Positions 1 to 7,356 of a DNA stretch of 12,183 bases are shown here, piece after piece; position 1 is the stretch's first letter, and each line of letters opens with the position of its first letter. A program made the position numbers and the translations under genes. The DNA is from an uncultured Flammeovirgaceae bacterium (GTDB lineage Bacteria > Bacteroidota > Bacteroidia > Cytophagales > Cyclobacteriaceae): NCBI GenBank assembly GCA_946480685.1, contig CAMLLI010000036.1:1-12183 (forward strand). The letters run 5' to 3'. A model generated the notes under the pieces. It was not told the origin of the DNA and made no database searches. It was given only the letters and a program-made list of their open reading frames with translations.

Positions 1-979
1 ACTTCGATGAAGTCAACTTACCTTCAAATCCATCCATGAATTTGTTAAGCATTTTTCGTTGCCTGTCATTCAGCGATGTCGCCTGATGTCTTTCCCAGAA
101 TTTTGCCTTCTGTGTTACGGCCGATAAGTTTTCTTCTGATGATGAAATTGCTCTGTCAAGACATTCTAAAAACCATAACAACCAGGCTGTTATATCCAGG
201 TTTCCTTTTTGTGTTTTCTCCAGGATGTCGTAGTACGCACTCCGTTCGCGTTGAATCTGTGCAGACATACTATAGAAACGTTGGTGGCTCTCATCAGCTC
301 TTGCTAATTGCATGTCTGCGATTGCCCTTGCTATACGGCCGTTGCCATCATCGAAAGGGTGAATGGTAACAAACCAAAGATGTGCTATAGCAGCTTTCAG
401 TACAGGGTCAATCGATGTAACTTTATTAAACCACTCAATAAATGTACGCATCTCAACAGGGAGCCTTGCTGCTTCCGGTGCTTCATAATGAACACGTTCT
501 CTTCCAATAGCGCCTGATACAACCTGCATCGGACCTCTCGCATCATCGCGCCAGCCGCCTACTTGTATTTTATACATTCCACTTCGTCCGGTTGGAAACA
601 GCGATGCATGCCATCCGAATAAACGCTCATCTGTCAATGATAAATTATAGCGTTGTGTTGCATCAAGCATCATCTCTACTACACCTTCAACATTTCTGTT
701 ACTGGAAACTTCTCCTGCTATTTCAATTCCTAGACGTCTGGCAATGGATGAACGCACTTGATCAACGGGTAATTTCTCACCTTCAATTTCACTTGACTTC
801 GTTACATCAAGCGTCAATGTTTCCAACGAGGCTTCTTCTCTCAATCGAAAACTCAAACCCTCCAGCTTTCCAAGAAGCCGACCTTGTTTATGTCGCACAG
901 TAGAAAGGAGAGATATGATCTTATCGCCTTCCCATGTGAAAGTTGGCCAATCGTTTAATAAATGAATATAATTACTCAT
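1..979 (-). CDS. Fic family protein with N-terminal DUF4172-like region, class II (3' end off the window)
   Basis: Fic proteins transfer AMP (or another phosphate-containing group) from a nucleotide to a hydroxyl on a target protein. Reading the minus strand from the ATG at 979-977 gives an open frame of 326 codons to the window edge. The catalytic motif HPFDDGNGRIAR is at residues 207-218, with the catalytic His207 and the acidic and GNGR positions intact. Residues 62-67 read SSEIEG, which fits the (S/T)xxxE(G/N) inhibitory motif placed N-terminal to the Fic fold (class II); Glu66 would be the inhibitory glutamate. Residues about 1-80 resemble the DUF4172 region that often precedes Fic in Bacteroidota. 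Relatives are about 370 residues and many end in a winged helix; here the last 40 or so residues are missing because of the window edge, not a mutation. The gene is divergent from araB and nothing ties it to arabinose metabolism. The target is unknown; a toxin-like or regulatory role is possible. Confidence 0.93.
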   Translation of the reverse strand, partial: MSNYIHLLNDWPTFTWEGDKIISLLSTVRHKQGRLLGKLEGLSFRLREEASLETLTLDVTKSSEIEGEKLPVDQVRSSIARRLGIEIAGEVSSNRNVEGVVEMMLDATQRYNLSLTDERLFGWHASLFPTGRSGMYKIQVGGWRDDARGPMQVVSGAIGRERVHYEAPEAARLPVEMRTFIEWFNKVTSIDPVLKAAIAHLWFVTIHPFDDGNGRIARAIADMQLARADESHQRFYSMSAQIQRERSAYYDILEKTQKGNLDITAWLLWFLECLDRAISSSEENLSAVTQKAKFWERHQATSLNDRQRKMLNKFMDGFEGKLTSSK

Positions 980-980
980 T

Positions 981-1088
981 CTCCGCAAGATGTGCGGTAA
1001 ATAAAGTCATTAATCTCCGCATTTTCAAGTTATTCTCCGCAATAGATGCGGAGAATACAATGAATAATCTCCGCATATTTCTTGAATT
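981..1088. repeat. Two 54-bp imperfect tandem repeats with CTCCGCA half-sites, at the fic start
   Basis: CTCCGCA occurs at 981-987, 1015-1021, 1035-1041 and 1069-1075, with start-to-start spacings of 34, 20 and 34 bases. Aligning 981-1034 with 1035-1088 by hand gives about 38 of 54 identical bases, so the block looks like an old tandem duplication. Each copy has an inverted partner 12 bases after its first half-site (TGCGG at 993-997, TGCGGAG at 1047-1053). The array starts directly upstream of the fic ATG, on the side where its promoter and 5' leader must lie. An operator cluster for fic is the simplest reading; which protein binds it is not shown by the sequence. Confidence 0.75.
1032..1056. 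promoter_or_regulatory. Perfect 10-bp inverted repeat, candidate fic operator
   Basis: ATTCTCCGCA (1032-1041) and its exact reverse complement TGCGGAGAAT (1047-1056) are separated by five bases. It is the best-preserved dyad of the 54-bp repeat and lies 53-77 bases upstream of the fic start codon, a position suited to a promoter-overlapping operator. It could also form an RNA hairpin in a fic leader, but no T-tract follows on either strand, so it is not a convincing terminator. Confidence 0.6.
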
Positions 1089-1151
1089 CGATGTCTCGAA
1101 TACCAGTCGATCCCTTAAATCAGACGCTCATAAAAATTTTCCTGTTTTTTT

Positions 1152-1170
1152 AAATGTTGATTATACACTT
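1152..1170. promoter_or_regulatory. Candidate AraR operator upstream of araB
   Basis: AAATGTTGATTATACACTT is a dyad of the form AAnTGT-N7-ACAnTT. The same form occurs at 9909-9927 ahead of the GH51 pair, and no such site was noticed at the other gene starts. The site ends 52 bases before the araB ATG and just upstream of a possible -7 element, so bound repressor could block transcription of the araB-to-araR operon. Assignment to AraR is inferred from the regulator encoded in the same operon and from the matched pair of sites. Confidence 0.6.
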
Positions 1171-1183
1171 ATAAAAAATATTG

Positions 1184-1191
1184 TATCTTAG
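1184..1191 (+). promoter_or_regulatory. Possible -7 element of the araB promoter
   Basis: TATCTTAG resembles the Bacteroidota -7 consensus TAnnTTTG with one mismatch, and would place transcription start about 20-25 bases before the araB ATG. A matching -33 TTTG at the usual spacing is not evident; the nearest TTG (1157-1159) is about 24 bases upstream, somewhat too far. This is a weak call. Confidence 0.3.
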
Positions 1192-1195
1192 CCAA

Positions 1196-1218
1196 CGTTT
1201 CAAACGATTGATCATCAA
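1196..1218. promoter_or_regulatory. Two adjacent 11-bp perfect dyads in the araB leader
   Basis: CGTTTCAAACG (1196-1206) and TTGATCATCAA (1208-1218) are each five-base inverted repeats around a single central base, with centres 12 bases apart. They end four bases before the araB start codon. They might be a second operator, for example for a catabolite-type regulator, or a leader RNA structure covering the start. Short AT-rich dyads also arise by chance, so this is tentative. Confidence 0.3.
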
Positions 1219-1222
1219 AAGT

Positions 1223-2914
1223 ATGTCGAAGGGTTATGTCATTGGAGTGGATTATGGAACAGATTCCGTTCGCTCCATTATAGTAGATGCAGCATCGGGC
1301 GCTGAAATAGCGTCTTCCGTTTTTTATTATCCGCGATGGCGCGATGGATTGTTTTGCAATCCTGCTAAAAATCAATTCCGGCAACACCCTAAAGATTATG
1401 TTGAAGGACTCGAAGCCACGATCAAGCAATGTCTGCAACAGGCAGGTGCTTCGGTGCGCAACCAGGTAAAAGCTATAGCAGTTGACACAACAGGATCTAC
1501 ACCTGTAGCGGTTGATAAAAGCGGAACACCACTCGCACTTATACCAGCCTTCGAAAATAATCCCAACGCTATGTTTGTGTTGTGGAAAGATCACACTTCA
1601 ACAAAAGAAGCAGCCGAGATCAACGAACATGCCGAACGATTTGATGTAAACTACCTGCAATATGTAGGAGGTATATATTCATCGGAATGGTTCTGGGCAA
1701 AATTACTCCATGTACTACGTGAAGACGAAGCCGTGCGAAGAGCATGTTACTCATGGGTAGAACATTGCGACTGGATTCCATATTTACTCACCGGTGGAAA
1801 TGACGTACATGCACTGAAACGCGGTGTATGCTCGGCAGGTCATAAAGCGTTATGGTCAGCAGACTTCAATGGTTTACCTCCCGATGAATTTTTCAGTTCA
1901 CTTGATCCACTGCTGAAAGGATATACTTCGCGATTATTTACAGATACCTATACATCTGATAAACCTGCCGGTAAACTTAGTAAAGAATGGGCTGAACGTT
2001 TAGGACTCGCTACCGATGTTGTAGTGGGTGTCGGTGCGTTCGATTGCCACATGGGCGCTGTTGGTGGACAGATAGAACCGTATCACCTCAGTAAAGTAAT
2101 GGGTACATCTACCTGCGATATGATGGTAGTACCTGTAAATGATATGGAAGGTAAACTCGTGCGTGGTATATGCGGCCAGGTAAATGGTTCTATTATACCG
2201 GGTATGATTGGCCTCGAAGCGGGGCAGTCTGCATTTGGCGACACGTATGCGTGGTTCAAAAATACACTTGCATGGCCGATTGATACACTGCTGAAATCAT
2301 CATCCACCGTAACACCGGATATAGCCGAGAAACTGAAAGCAGAATTACTCGATAAGATAGTACCGGAACTAACACGACAAGCTGCAGCCTTACCGTTGGA
2401 TGAAGGCAGTGAGCTTGCTATAGATTGGTTGAACGGAAGACGAACTCCCGATGCAAACCAGGAGTTGAAGGGCGCTATAACCGGTTTGAATTTAGGAACG
2501 GATGCTCCACGACTTTTCAAAGCGTGGGTGGAAGCTACATGCTTTGGTGCCAAGGCCATTGTTGATCGCTTTAACAAAGAAGGTGTACCGGTAAAAGGTC
2601 TTATTGGTATGGGCGGTGTAGCGAAGAAGTCGCCCTATATAATGCAAGTGATGGCCGATGTTATGAACATGCCGATTCGCATTCACAAATCAGAACAAAC
2701 CTGTGCTGCGGGTGCCGCCATGTTTGCTGCTACCGCTGCCGGTATATATACCCGTGTAGAAGATGCCATGAACACGATGGGACAAGGGTTCGATGCTGAG
2801 TATAAACCGAATGCATCGGCAGCCGCTATATATGCCAAGCGCTATAAACAATACCTGGAAACAGGTCGCCAGCTTGAAAAGGCGCCTGCACCCGTGTCAA
2901 CCGTAGCACTATAA
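1223..2914 (+). CDS. araB: Ribulokinase (FGGY family)
   Basis: This is a cytoplasmic kinase that phosphorylates L-ribulose with ATP to L-ribulose 5-phosphate, the second step of arabinose breakdown. The 563-residue product matches the size of E. coli AraB (566). The N-terminal phosphate-binding motif GVDYGTDSVR is at residues 8-17, as expected for the FGGY/actin-like fold. GAFDCHMG contains Asp274, the position of the catalytic base. The second-domain ATP-binding glycines are in GMGGVAKKSP (Gly464-Gly465). The frame is open back to a TTG at 1181, but the ATG at 1223 is preferred because it puts the conserved GVDYG segment at the normal distance from the N-terminus. It is the first gene of the operon; araD begins 42 bases after the stop. 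The dyad at 1152-1170 probably controls it. Confidence 0.96.
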   Translation: MSKGYVIGVDYGTDSVRSIIVDAASGAEIASSVFYYPRWRDGLFCNPAKNQFRQHPKDYVEGLEATIKQCLQQAGASVRNQVKAIAVDTTGSTPVAVDKSGTPLALIPAFENNPNAMFVLWKDHTSTKEAAEINEHAERFDVNYLQYVGGIYSSEWFWAKLLHVLREDEAVRRACYSWVEHCDWIPYLLTGGNDVHALKRGVCSAGHKALWSADFNGLPPDEFFSSLDPLLKGYTSRLFTDTYTSDKPAGKLSKEWAERLGLATDVVVGVGAFDCHMGAVGGQIEPYHLSKVMGTSTCDMMVVPVNDMEGKLVRGICGQVNGSIIPGMIGLEAGQSAFGDTYAWFKNTLAWPIDTLLKSSSTVTPDIAEKLKAELLDKIVPELTRQAAALPLDEGSELAIDWLNGRRTPDANQELKGAITGLNLGTDAPRLFKAWVEATCFGAKAIVDRFNKEGVPVKGLIGMGGVAKKSPYIMQVMADVMNMPIRIHKSEQTCAAGAAMFAATAAGIYTRVEDAMNTMGQGFDAEYKPNASAAAIYAKRYKQYLETGRQLEKAPAPVSTVAL

Positions 2915-2956
2915 TTACGACATACAAATCTATCATACCCGTCCCTATATTTAAGA

Positions 2957-3658
2957 ATGAGTAAGTACGATTCTATAAAGCAGTCAGCTTATAACGCTAA
3001 CATGCAGCTTCCAAAACTCGGCCTGGTAATTTTTACCTTTGGAAATGTGAGCGCAGCCGATCGCAAGGAAGGAGTTTTCGCTATCAAACCAAGCGGTGTT
3101 CCCTACGAAGACCTATCACCCGATAAAATGGTGATTGTTGATTTTGACGGAAAAACTGTAGAGGGGAAACTGCGTCCGTCATCTGACACCAAGACGCATG
3201 CTGTACTTTATAAACACTGGGAAAAGATTGGTGGTATAGTACATACACATTCTACATACGCAACAGCCTGGGCACAGTCGCAGCGTGATATACCTATATT
3301 TGGTACGACCCATGCCGATCACAATACGGTAGATATACCCTGCGCTCCACCCATGGATGATAAAATGATTCAGGGGGATTACGAATATGAAACCGGTTTC
3401 CAGATCATGAACTGCCTGCAGGAACGCAAGCTTAGCTATGAAGAGATCGAGATGATACTCGTAGGCCACCACGCACCATTCACCTGGGGTAAAACTCCGG
3501 AGAAGGCAGTGTATAACAGTGCCGTACTCGAATCAGTAGCACAGATGGCGTTGCTCACCGAGCAGATCAACCCAAAAGCACCGCGACTAAAAGATGCGCT
3601 CATCAAAAAGCATTACGAACGCAAGCACGGTCCTGATTCTTACTATGGTCAGAACTAA
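2957..3658 (+). CDS. araD: L-ribulose-5-phosphate 4-epimerase
   Basis: This is a class II aldolase/adducin-fold zinc enzyme converting L-ribulose 5-phosphate to D-xylulose 5-phosphate, which enters the pentose phosphate pathway. It has 233 residues against 231 in E. coli AraD, and the key residues align with an offset of one: metal ligands His96 and His98 (HTHSTYATAW) and His172 (HHAPFTWG), Asp77 near the active site, the catalytic acid/base Asp121 in THADHN, and Tyr230 in the C-terminal SYYGQ. The phosphate-binding GNVSAAD (29-35), PSG (45-47) and Ser75-Ser76 are also present. UlaF and SgbE have the same fold and reaction, but the flanking araB and araA make AraD the clear choice. The start codon lies in an AT-rich context without a Shine-Dalgarno sequence. 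Confidence 0.96.
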   Translation: MSKYDSIKQSAYNANMQLPKLGLVIFTFGNVSAADRKEGVFAIKPSGVPYEDLSPDKMVIVDFDGKTVEGKLRPSSDTKTHAVLYKHWEKIGGIVHTHSTYATAWAQSQRDIPIFGTTHADHNTVDIPCAPPMDDKMIQGDYEYETGFQIMNCLQERKLSYEEIEMILVGHHAPFTWGKTPEKAVYNSAVLESVAQMALLTEQINPKAPRLKDALIKKHYERKHGPDSYYGQN

Positions 3659-3706
3659 CTATATATACTGATCATTCATGTCCAACCCAACACTATCACT
3701 AGAATC

Positions 3707-5716
3707 ATGAAAAAGCTGCTTTTAATTTTGCTGTTGCTACCAGCGTTACACGTGTGGTCACAGCATCGTGATTATCCCATCCAGGCCGTGCCTTTCACGC
3801 AGGTAAAGCTATCGGATAATTTCTGGTTGCCGCGTATTAAAACAAATCATACAGTAACGATACCAGCATCTTTTGAGCGCTGTGAAAATACGGGTCGCGT
3901 AAAAAACTTTGAGATGGCCGCTGCCAAAAGCGGAAAGTTTTGCACGGTGTTCCCATTTGATGATACGGATATATACAAGACTATAGAAGGCGCTTCATTC
4001 TCGTTGTCGCTATATCCTGATAAGAAACTGGAACAATATATCGATACATTGATCATGAAAGTGCAGGCCGCGCAGGAACCTGACGGATATCTATATACTG
4101 CACGAACTATTAACCCGGAAGAACCACACCACTGGTCGGGTAAAGAACGCTGGGAGAAAGAACGTGAACTCAGCCATGAACTCTATAATTCCGGCCACTT
4201 GTATGAAGCAGCCGCTGCACATTATCAGGCCACCGGCAAACGCAACCTGCTGAATATAGCACTCCGAAATGCCGACCTGGTGTGTGCTACATTTGGTCAT
4301 AATAAGAAACACGTAGCGCCTGGCCACCAGGTTGTGGAGATGGGACTGGTAAAACTATATCGCATTACCGGTAAGCAGGAGTATCTGCAAACAGCAAAGT
4401 ATTTCATAGAAGAACGCGGACACTTCAATGGCTATGATGCCAAGAGTAAAGATCTGTGGAAGAACGGAGCATACTGGCAGGATCATATCCCGGCAGCCGA
4501 TCAGCGTGAAGCAGTAGGACATGCCGTACGGGCAGCGTATCTGTATGCTGCCATGGCAGATATAGCTGCACTAACCGATGATAAAGGTCTTCTGAATGCC
4601 ATTGACTCGATCTGGAATAACGTAGTAACGAAAAAGATATATGTACAGGGTGGTATAGGTGCCGTAGGCGATGGTGAACGTTTCGGTGAAAACTATGAAC
4701 TTCCAAACGCAACGGCTTACAACGAAACGTGTGCAGCCATTGCCAATGTATACTGGAACCACCGCATGTTCCTGTTACACGGTGAATCGAAATATATAGA
4801 TATACTGGAGAAGTCTTTGTACAACGGATTGATTTCTGGTGTGGGTTTGGATGGTAAATCCTTCTTCTATACCAATGCTATGGAGATTAAAAACAGTCAC
4901 CAGCACAAGCACATGGAAGCGGAACGTTCCGGATGGTTCCCATGTTCATGCTGCCCGACAAATGTTACGCGACTCATTCCATCGGTGCCAGGCTATATAT
5001 ACGCGCAGAAAGGAAACGATGTATATGTAAACCTCTTCATCAGTGGTACCTCTTCGCTTACAGTCAACAACAAACAGGTACAGATCGAACAAAAGAATAA
5101 TTACCCATGGGATGGTAAGCTTACGTTCACGATAGCTCCCAAGGCAACACAAGCATTTGGCTTACTGGTTCGTATTCCGGGATGGACACAAGGTCAGGCG
5201 ATGCCATCGAATTTATATACCTTCGAAAATGCATCGGCCGGCAAAGCAATCATTACGATAAACGGAAAGCCTGAGAATTATACGGTTGTGAATGGTTATG
5301 CAGTACTGAACAGAAAATGGAAAAAAGGCGATGTAGTAGAAGTAAATTTACCAATGGAGGTTCAGCGCATCACGGCTAATAAGAAAGTAGAAGATGACCT
5401 CGGTAAAGTTGCCATACAACGTGGTCCGCTGATATACTGTGCCGAGTGGCCGGATAACAACGGTAAAGTAAGCAACATCATATTGCCAAAGGGCACTGCC
5501 CTTACACCCGAGTATAAAGCCGATCTGCTGAATGGTGTGACCGTATTGAAAGGCGAAACCACAGCCGTAAAAATCGATAGTAAGAACAACACAGTATCAA
5601 CTGTAAAACAAAATTTCACAGCGATACCCTATTACGCCTGGGCACACCGTGGTAAAGGCGAAATGACCGTGTGGTTCCCTGAAACGATTACCGATGTGAG
5701 CATCATTTCCAAATAG
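3707..5716 (+). CDS. Secreted beta-L-arabinofuranosidase, GH127 (or GH146)-type (DUF1680)
   Basis: This exo-glycosidase should release L-arabinofuranose from beta-linked ends, such as those in pectic arabinan, arabinogalactan or hydroxyproline-linked arabino-oligosaccharides. An N-terminal signal peptide (Lys-Lys followed by a leucine-rich core, ending near WSQ at residues 17-19) indicates export. The family uses a cysteine nucleophile on a zinc site; here Glu340 and Cys342 (NETCA) and Cys415-Cys416 (CSCCPTN) match Glu338, Cys340, Cys417 and Cys418 of Bifidobacterium longum HypBA1, so the site is complete, with Cys415 the expected nucleophile. Residues about 25-430 should form the (alpha/alpha)6 barrel, followed by beta-sandwich domains. 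The 669-residue length is close to HypBA1 (658). GH127 and GH146 share this motif and cannot be separated here by eye. Its place between araD and araA couples polymer trimming to catabolism. Confidence 0.9.
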   Translation: MKKLLLILLLLPALHVWSQHRDYPIQAVPFTQVKLSDNFWLPRIKTNHTVTIPASFERCENTGRVKNFEMAAAKSGKFCTVFPFDDTDIYKTIEGASFSLSLYPDKKLEQYIDTLIMKVQAAQEPDGYLYTARTINPEEPHHWSGKERWEKERELSHELYNSGHLYEAAAAHYQATGKRNLLNIALRNADLVCATFGHNKKHVAPGHQVVEMGLVKLYRITGKQEYLQTAKYFIEERGHFNGYDAKSKDLWKNGAYWQDHIPAADQREAVGHAVRAAYLYAAMADIAALTDDKGLLNAIDSIWNNVVTKKIYVQGGIGAVGDGERFGENYELPNATAYNETCAAIANVYWNHRMFLLHGESKYIDILEKSLYNGLISGVGLDGKSFFYTNAMEIKNSHQHKHMEAERSGWFPCSCCPTNVTRLIPSVPGYIYAQKGNDVYVNLFISGTSSLTVNNKQVQIEQKNNYPWDGKLTFTIAPKATQAFGLLVRIPGWTQGQAMPSNLYTFENASAGKAIITINGKPENYTVVNGYAVLNRKWKKGDVVEVNLPMEVQRITANKKVEDDLGKVAIQRGPLIYCAEWPDNNGKVSNIILPKGTALTPEYKADLLNGVTVLKGETTAVKIDSKNNTVSTVKQNFTAIPYYAWAHRGKGEMTVWFPETITDVSIISK

Positions 5717-5746
5717 CATTTAAAAAAGTATAAAACAATTACGTCA

Positions 5747-7237
5747 ATGACCGATCTGAAAAAATTAGAAGTATGGTTTGTTACCGGTAGCCAGCATTTG
5801 TATGGTGAGGAGACCCTGAAGCAAGTAGCCGAGCATTCTCAGCAGATAGCCCGAGCGTTGGATGGAGCAGCTGTCATACCGGTAAAAGTAATATTCAAGC
5901 CTGTACTGAAAACACCCGATGAGATATACCAACTCTGCCAGGAAGTAAATACGGCAAAGAACTGTATCGGTATAATAGCATGGATGCACACATTCTCGCC
6001 AGCGAAGATGTGGATCGGTGGATTGAAAGTACTGCAGAAGCCACTTCTGCATTTGCATACGCAGTTCAACCGCGATATACCGTGGAAAGATATCGACATG
6101 GATTTCATGAACCTCAACCAGAGTGCACACGGTGACCGCGAGTTCGGTTTCATCATGTCGCGCATGCGTTTGGAGCGCAAGGTGGTTGTAGGACATTGGG
6201 AAGATAAAGGTGTACAGGAACGCCTCAATGTATGGATACGTGCAGCCAGCGGTTGGCATGATCTGCAAGGTGCAAAGTTCTGTCGCTTCGGTGATAACAT
6301 GCGCCAGGTTGCCGTTACCGATGGTGATAAAGTAGAAGCCGAGATTAAATTCGGTTATTCTGTAAACGGATATGGTATAGGTGATCTAGTAAAAGTGATC
6401 AACGCAGTATCAGACGATGCGATCGGCAAACTTGCCAGCGAATACGAGCAGAAATATACCCTGACCGCTGCGTTGCGCAAGGGTGGAGATAAACACAACT
6501 CGTTACGCGAAGCAGCCAAGATCGAAATAGGACTTCGCGCATTTTTGCAGGACGGTAACTTCAAAGGCTTTACCGATACATTCGAAGATCTGCATGGCCT
6601 CGTTCAACTTCCCGGTATAGCTGTACAACGTCTGATGGCCGAAGGCTATGGCTTTGGTGCGGAAGGCGATTGGAAAACAGCAGCATTGGTTCGCGCGATG
6701 AAAGTAATGGGTTCCGGATTGAAAGGTGGTAACTCGTTCATGGAAGACTATACCTATCATTTCGATCCTGCCAACCAGATGGTATTGGGAGCACATATGC
6801 TGGAGATATGTGAGTCTATAGCAGACGGTAAACCTTCATGCGAAATACATCCGCTCGGTATAGGTGGTAAAGCAGATCCCGTTCGTCTGGTATTTAACAG
6901 TGCACCCGGTGCAGCATTAAATGCATCGGTAATAGATATGGGCAATCGCTTCAGACTATTGGTAAATGAAGTGGAGGCCGTAGCACCATTACACGATCTT
7001 CCGAAACTTCCGGTAGCACGCGTACTCTGGAAACCATACCCGGATATGCCAACCGGTTGTGCCGCATGGATTCTCGCAGGCGGTGCACACCACACCTGCT
7101 ATAGCCAGAACCTTACTTCCGAGCACTTGCAGGATTTTGCCGAGATGGCCGGAATCGAATATGTACTCATCGGCAAACAAACCAATCTCTACCAGTTCAA
7201 GAATGAACTGCGGTGGAACGAAATATACTATAAATAG
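5747..7237 (+). CDS. araA: L-arabinose isomerase
   Basis: This cytoplasmic Mn2+-dependent enzyme interconverts L-arabinose and L-ribulose, the first step of the pathway. It has 496 residues against 500 in E. coli AraA. The catalytic and metal residues are at matching positions: Glu306 in GAEGDWK, Glu333 in FMEDYTY, His350 in GAHMLE and His448/His449 in GGAHHT. The N-terminal segment [15 protein letters not shown] (residues 10-24) is diagnostic of the family. The gene starts 30 bases after the GH127 stop. The last base of its stop codon forms the foot of the large hairpin that separates it from the transporter gene. No frameshift or unusual residue was noticed. Confidence 0.97.
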   Translation: MTDLKKLEVWFVTGSQHLYGEETLKQVAEHSQQIARALDGAAVIPVKVIFKPVLKTPDEIYQLCQEVNTAKNCIGIIAWMHTFSPAKMWIGGLKVLQKPLLHLHTQFNRDIPWKDIDMDFMNLNQSAHGDREFGFIMSRMRLERKVVVGHWEDKGVQERLNVWIRAASGWHDLQGAKFCRFGDNMRQVAVTDGDKVEAEIKFGYSVNGYGIGDLVKVINAVSDDAIGKLASEYEQKYTLTAALRKGGDKHNSLREAAKIEIGLRAFLQDGNFKGFTDTFEDLHGLVQLPGIAVQRLMAEGYGFGAEGDWKTAALVRAMKVMGSGLKGGNSFMEDYTYHFDPANQMVLGAHMLEICESIADGKPSCEIHPLGIGGKADPVRLVFNSAPGAALNASVIDMGNRFRLLVNEVEAVAPLHDLPKLPVARVLWKPYPDMPTGCAAWILAGGAHHTCYSQNLTSEHLQDFAEMAGIEYVLIGKQTNLYQFKNELRWNEIYYK

Positions 7238-7290
7238 CTACTGGCTACTGGCTTCTGGCCGCTAGCAGCTTGAAGCTAGTAGCCAGCAGC
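7237..7290 (+). repeat. Long imperfect hairpin between araA and the arabinose symporter
   Basis: The arms 7243-7255 and 7272-7284 pair over 13 positions (12 Watson-Crick pairs and one G-U), around a 16-base loop. The stem extends outward by five more pairs across one mismatch, to 7237 and 7290. The arms contain repeated CTACTGGCT-like and CTAGTAGCC-like units, as in REP-type intergenic elements. No T-tract follows, so a simple intrinsic terminator is unlikely. It could stabilise or process the araA end of the operon mRNA, reduce expression of the downstream genes, or be a mobile palindrome that inserted here. Confidence 0.75.
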
Positions 7291-7310
7291 CATAAACTAA
7301 AACATACTAA

Positions 7311-7346
7311 TCTCGCGGCTCAAAGCTCGCAACTCACAGCTCAACC
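7311..7346. repeat. Short GCTC/ACTC-rich imperfect repeats upstream of the symporter gene
   Basis: This segment has closely spaced variants of GCTCAA and GCTCGCAACTC, with GCTC at 7318, 7325 and 7339. Such low-complexity words, together with the adjacent hairpin, give this 119-base gap a composition unlike the other, much shorter and AT-rich gaps of the operon. It ends 10 bases before the transporter ATG. No function can be read from it. Confidence 0.45.
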
Positions 7347-7356
7347 CTAAGATGCC

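Noticed and set aside
76..903. Several plus-strand open frames (76-369, 308-517, 592-903)
   Set aside because: They are shadows of the minus-strand Fic gene, whose frame is open throughout and contains the intact Fic motif.
981..1088. CTCCGCA repeats as a CRISPR array
   Set aside because: The repeated words are only seven bases with unequal 20/34 spacing and similar intervening sequence, and there are no cas genes; a tandem duplication explains them better.
943..1191. Plus-strand open frame across the fic/araB intergenic region
   Set aside because: It is made of repeat and AT-rich operator sequence, overlaps the fic start, and its product resembles no protein.
1181..1222. Upstream TTG start for araB adding 14 residues
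   Set aside because: It would begin upstream of or at the likely transcription start; the ATG at 1223 gives the family-standard N-terminus.
5765..6300. Long minus-strand open frames inside araA
   Set aside because: They are antisense shadows; the plus-strand frame has all AraA active-site residues at expected positions.
7237..7290. Intergenic hairpin as a rho-independent terminator
   Set aside because: The stem is long but is followed by an A-rich, not T-rich, stretch, and the downstream transporter and repressor need the same operon promoter because no other operator was found.
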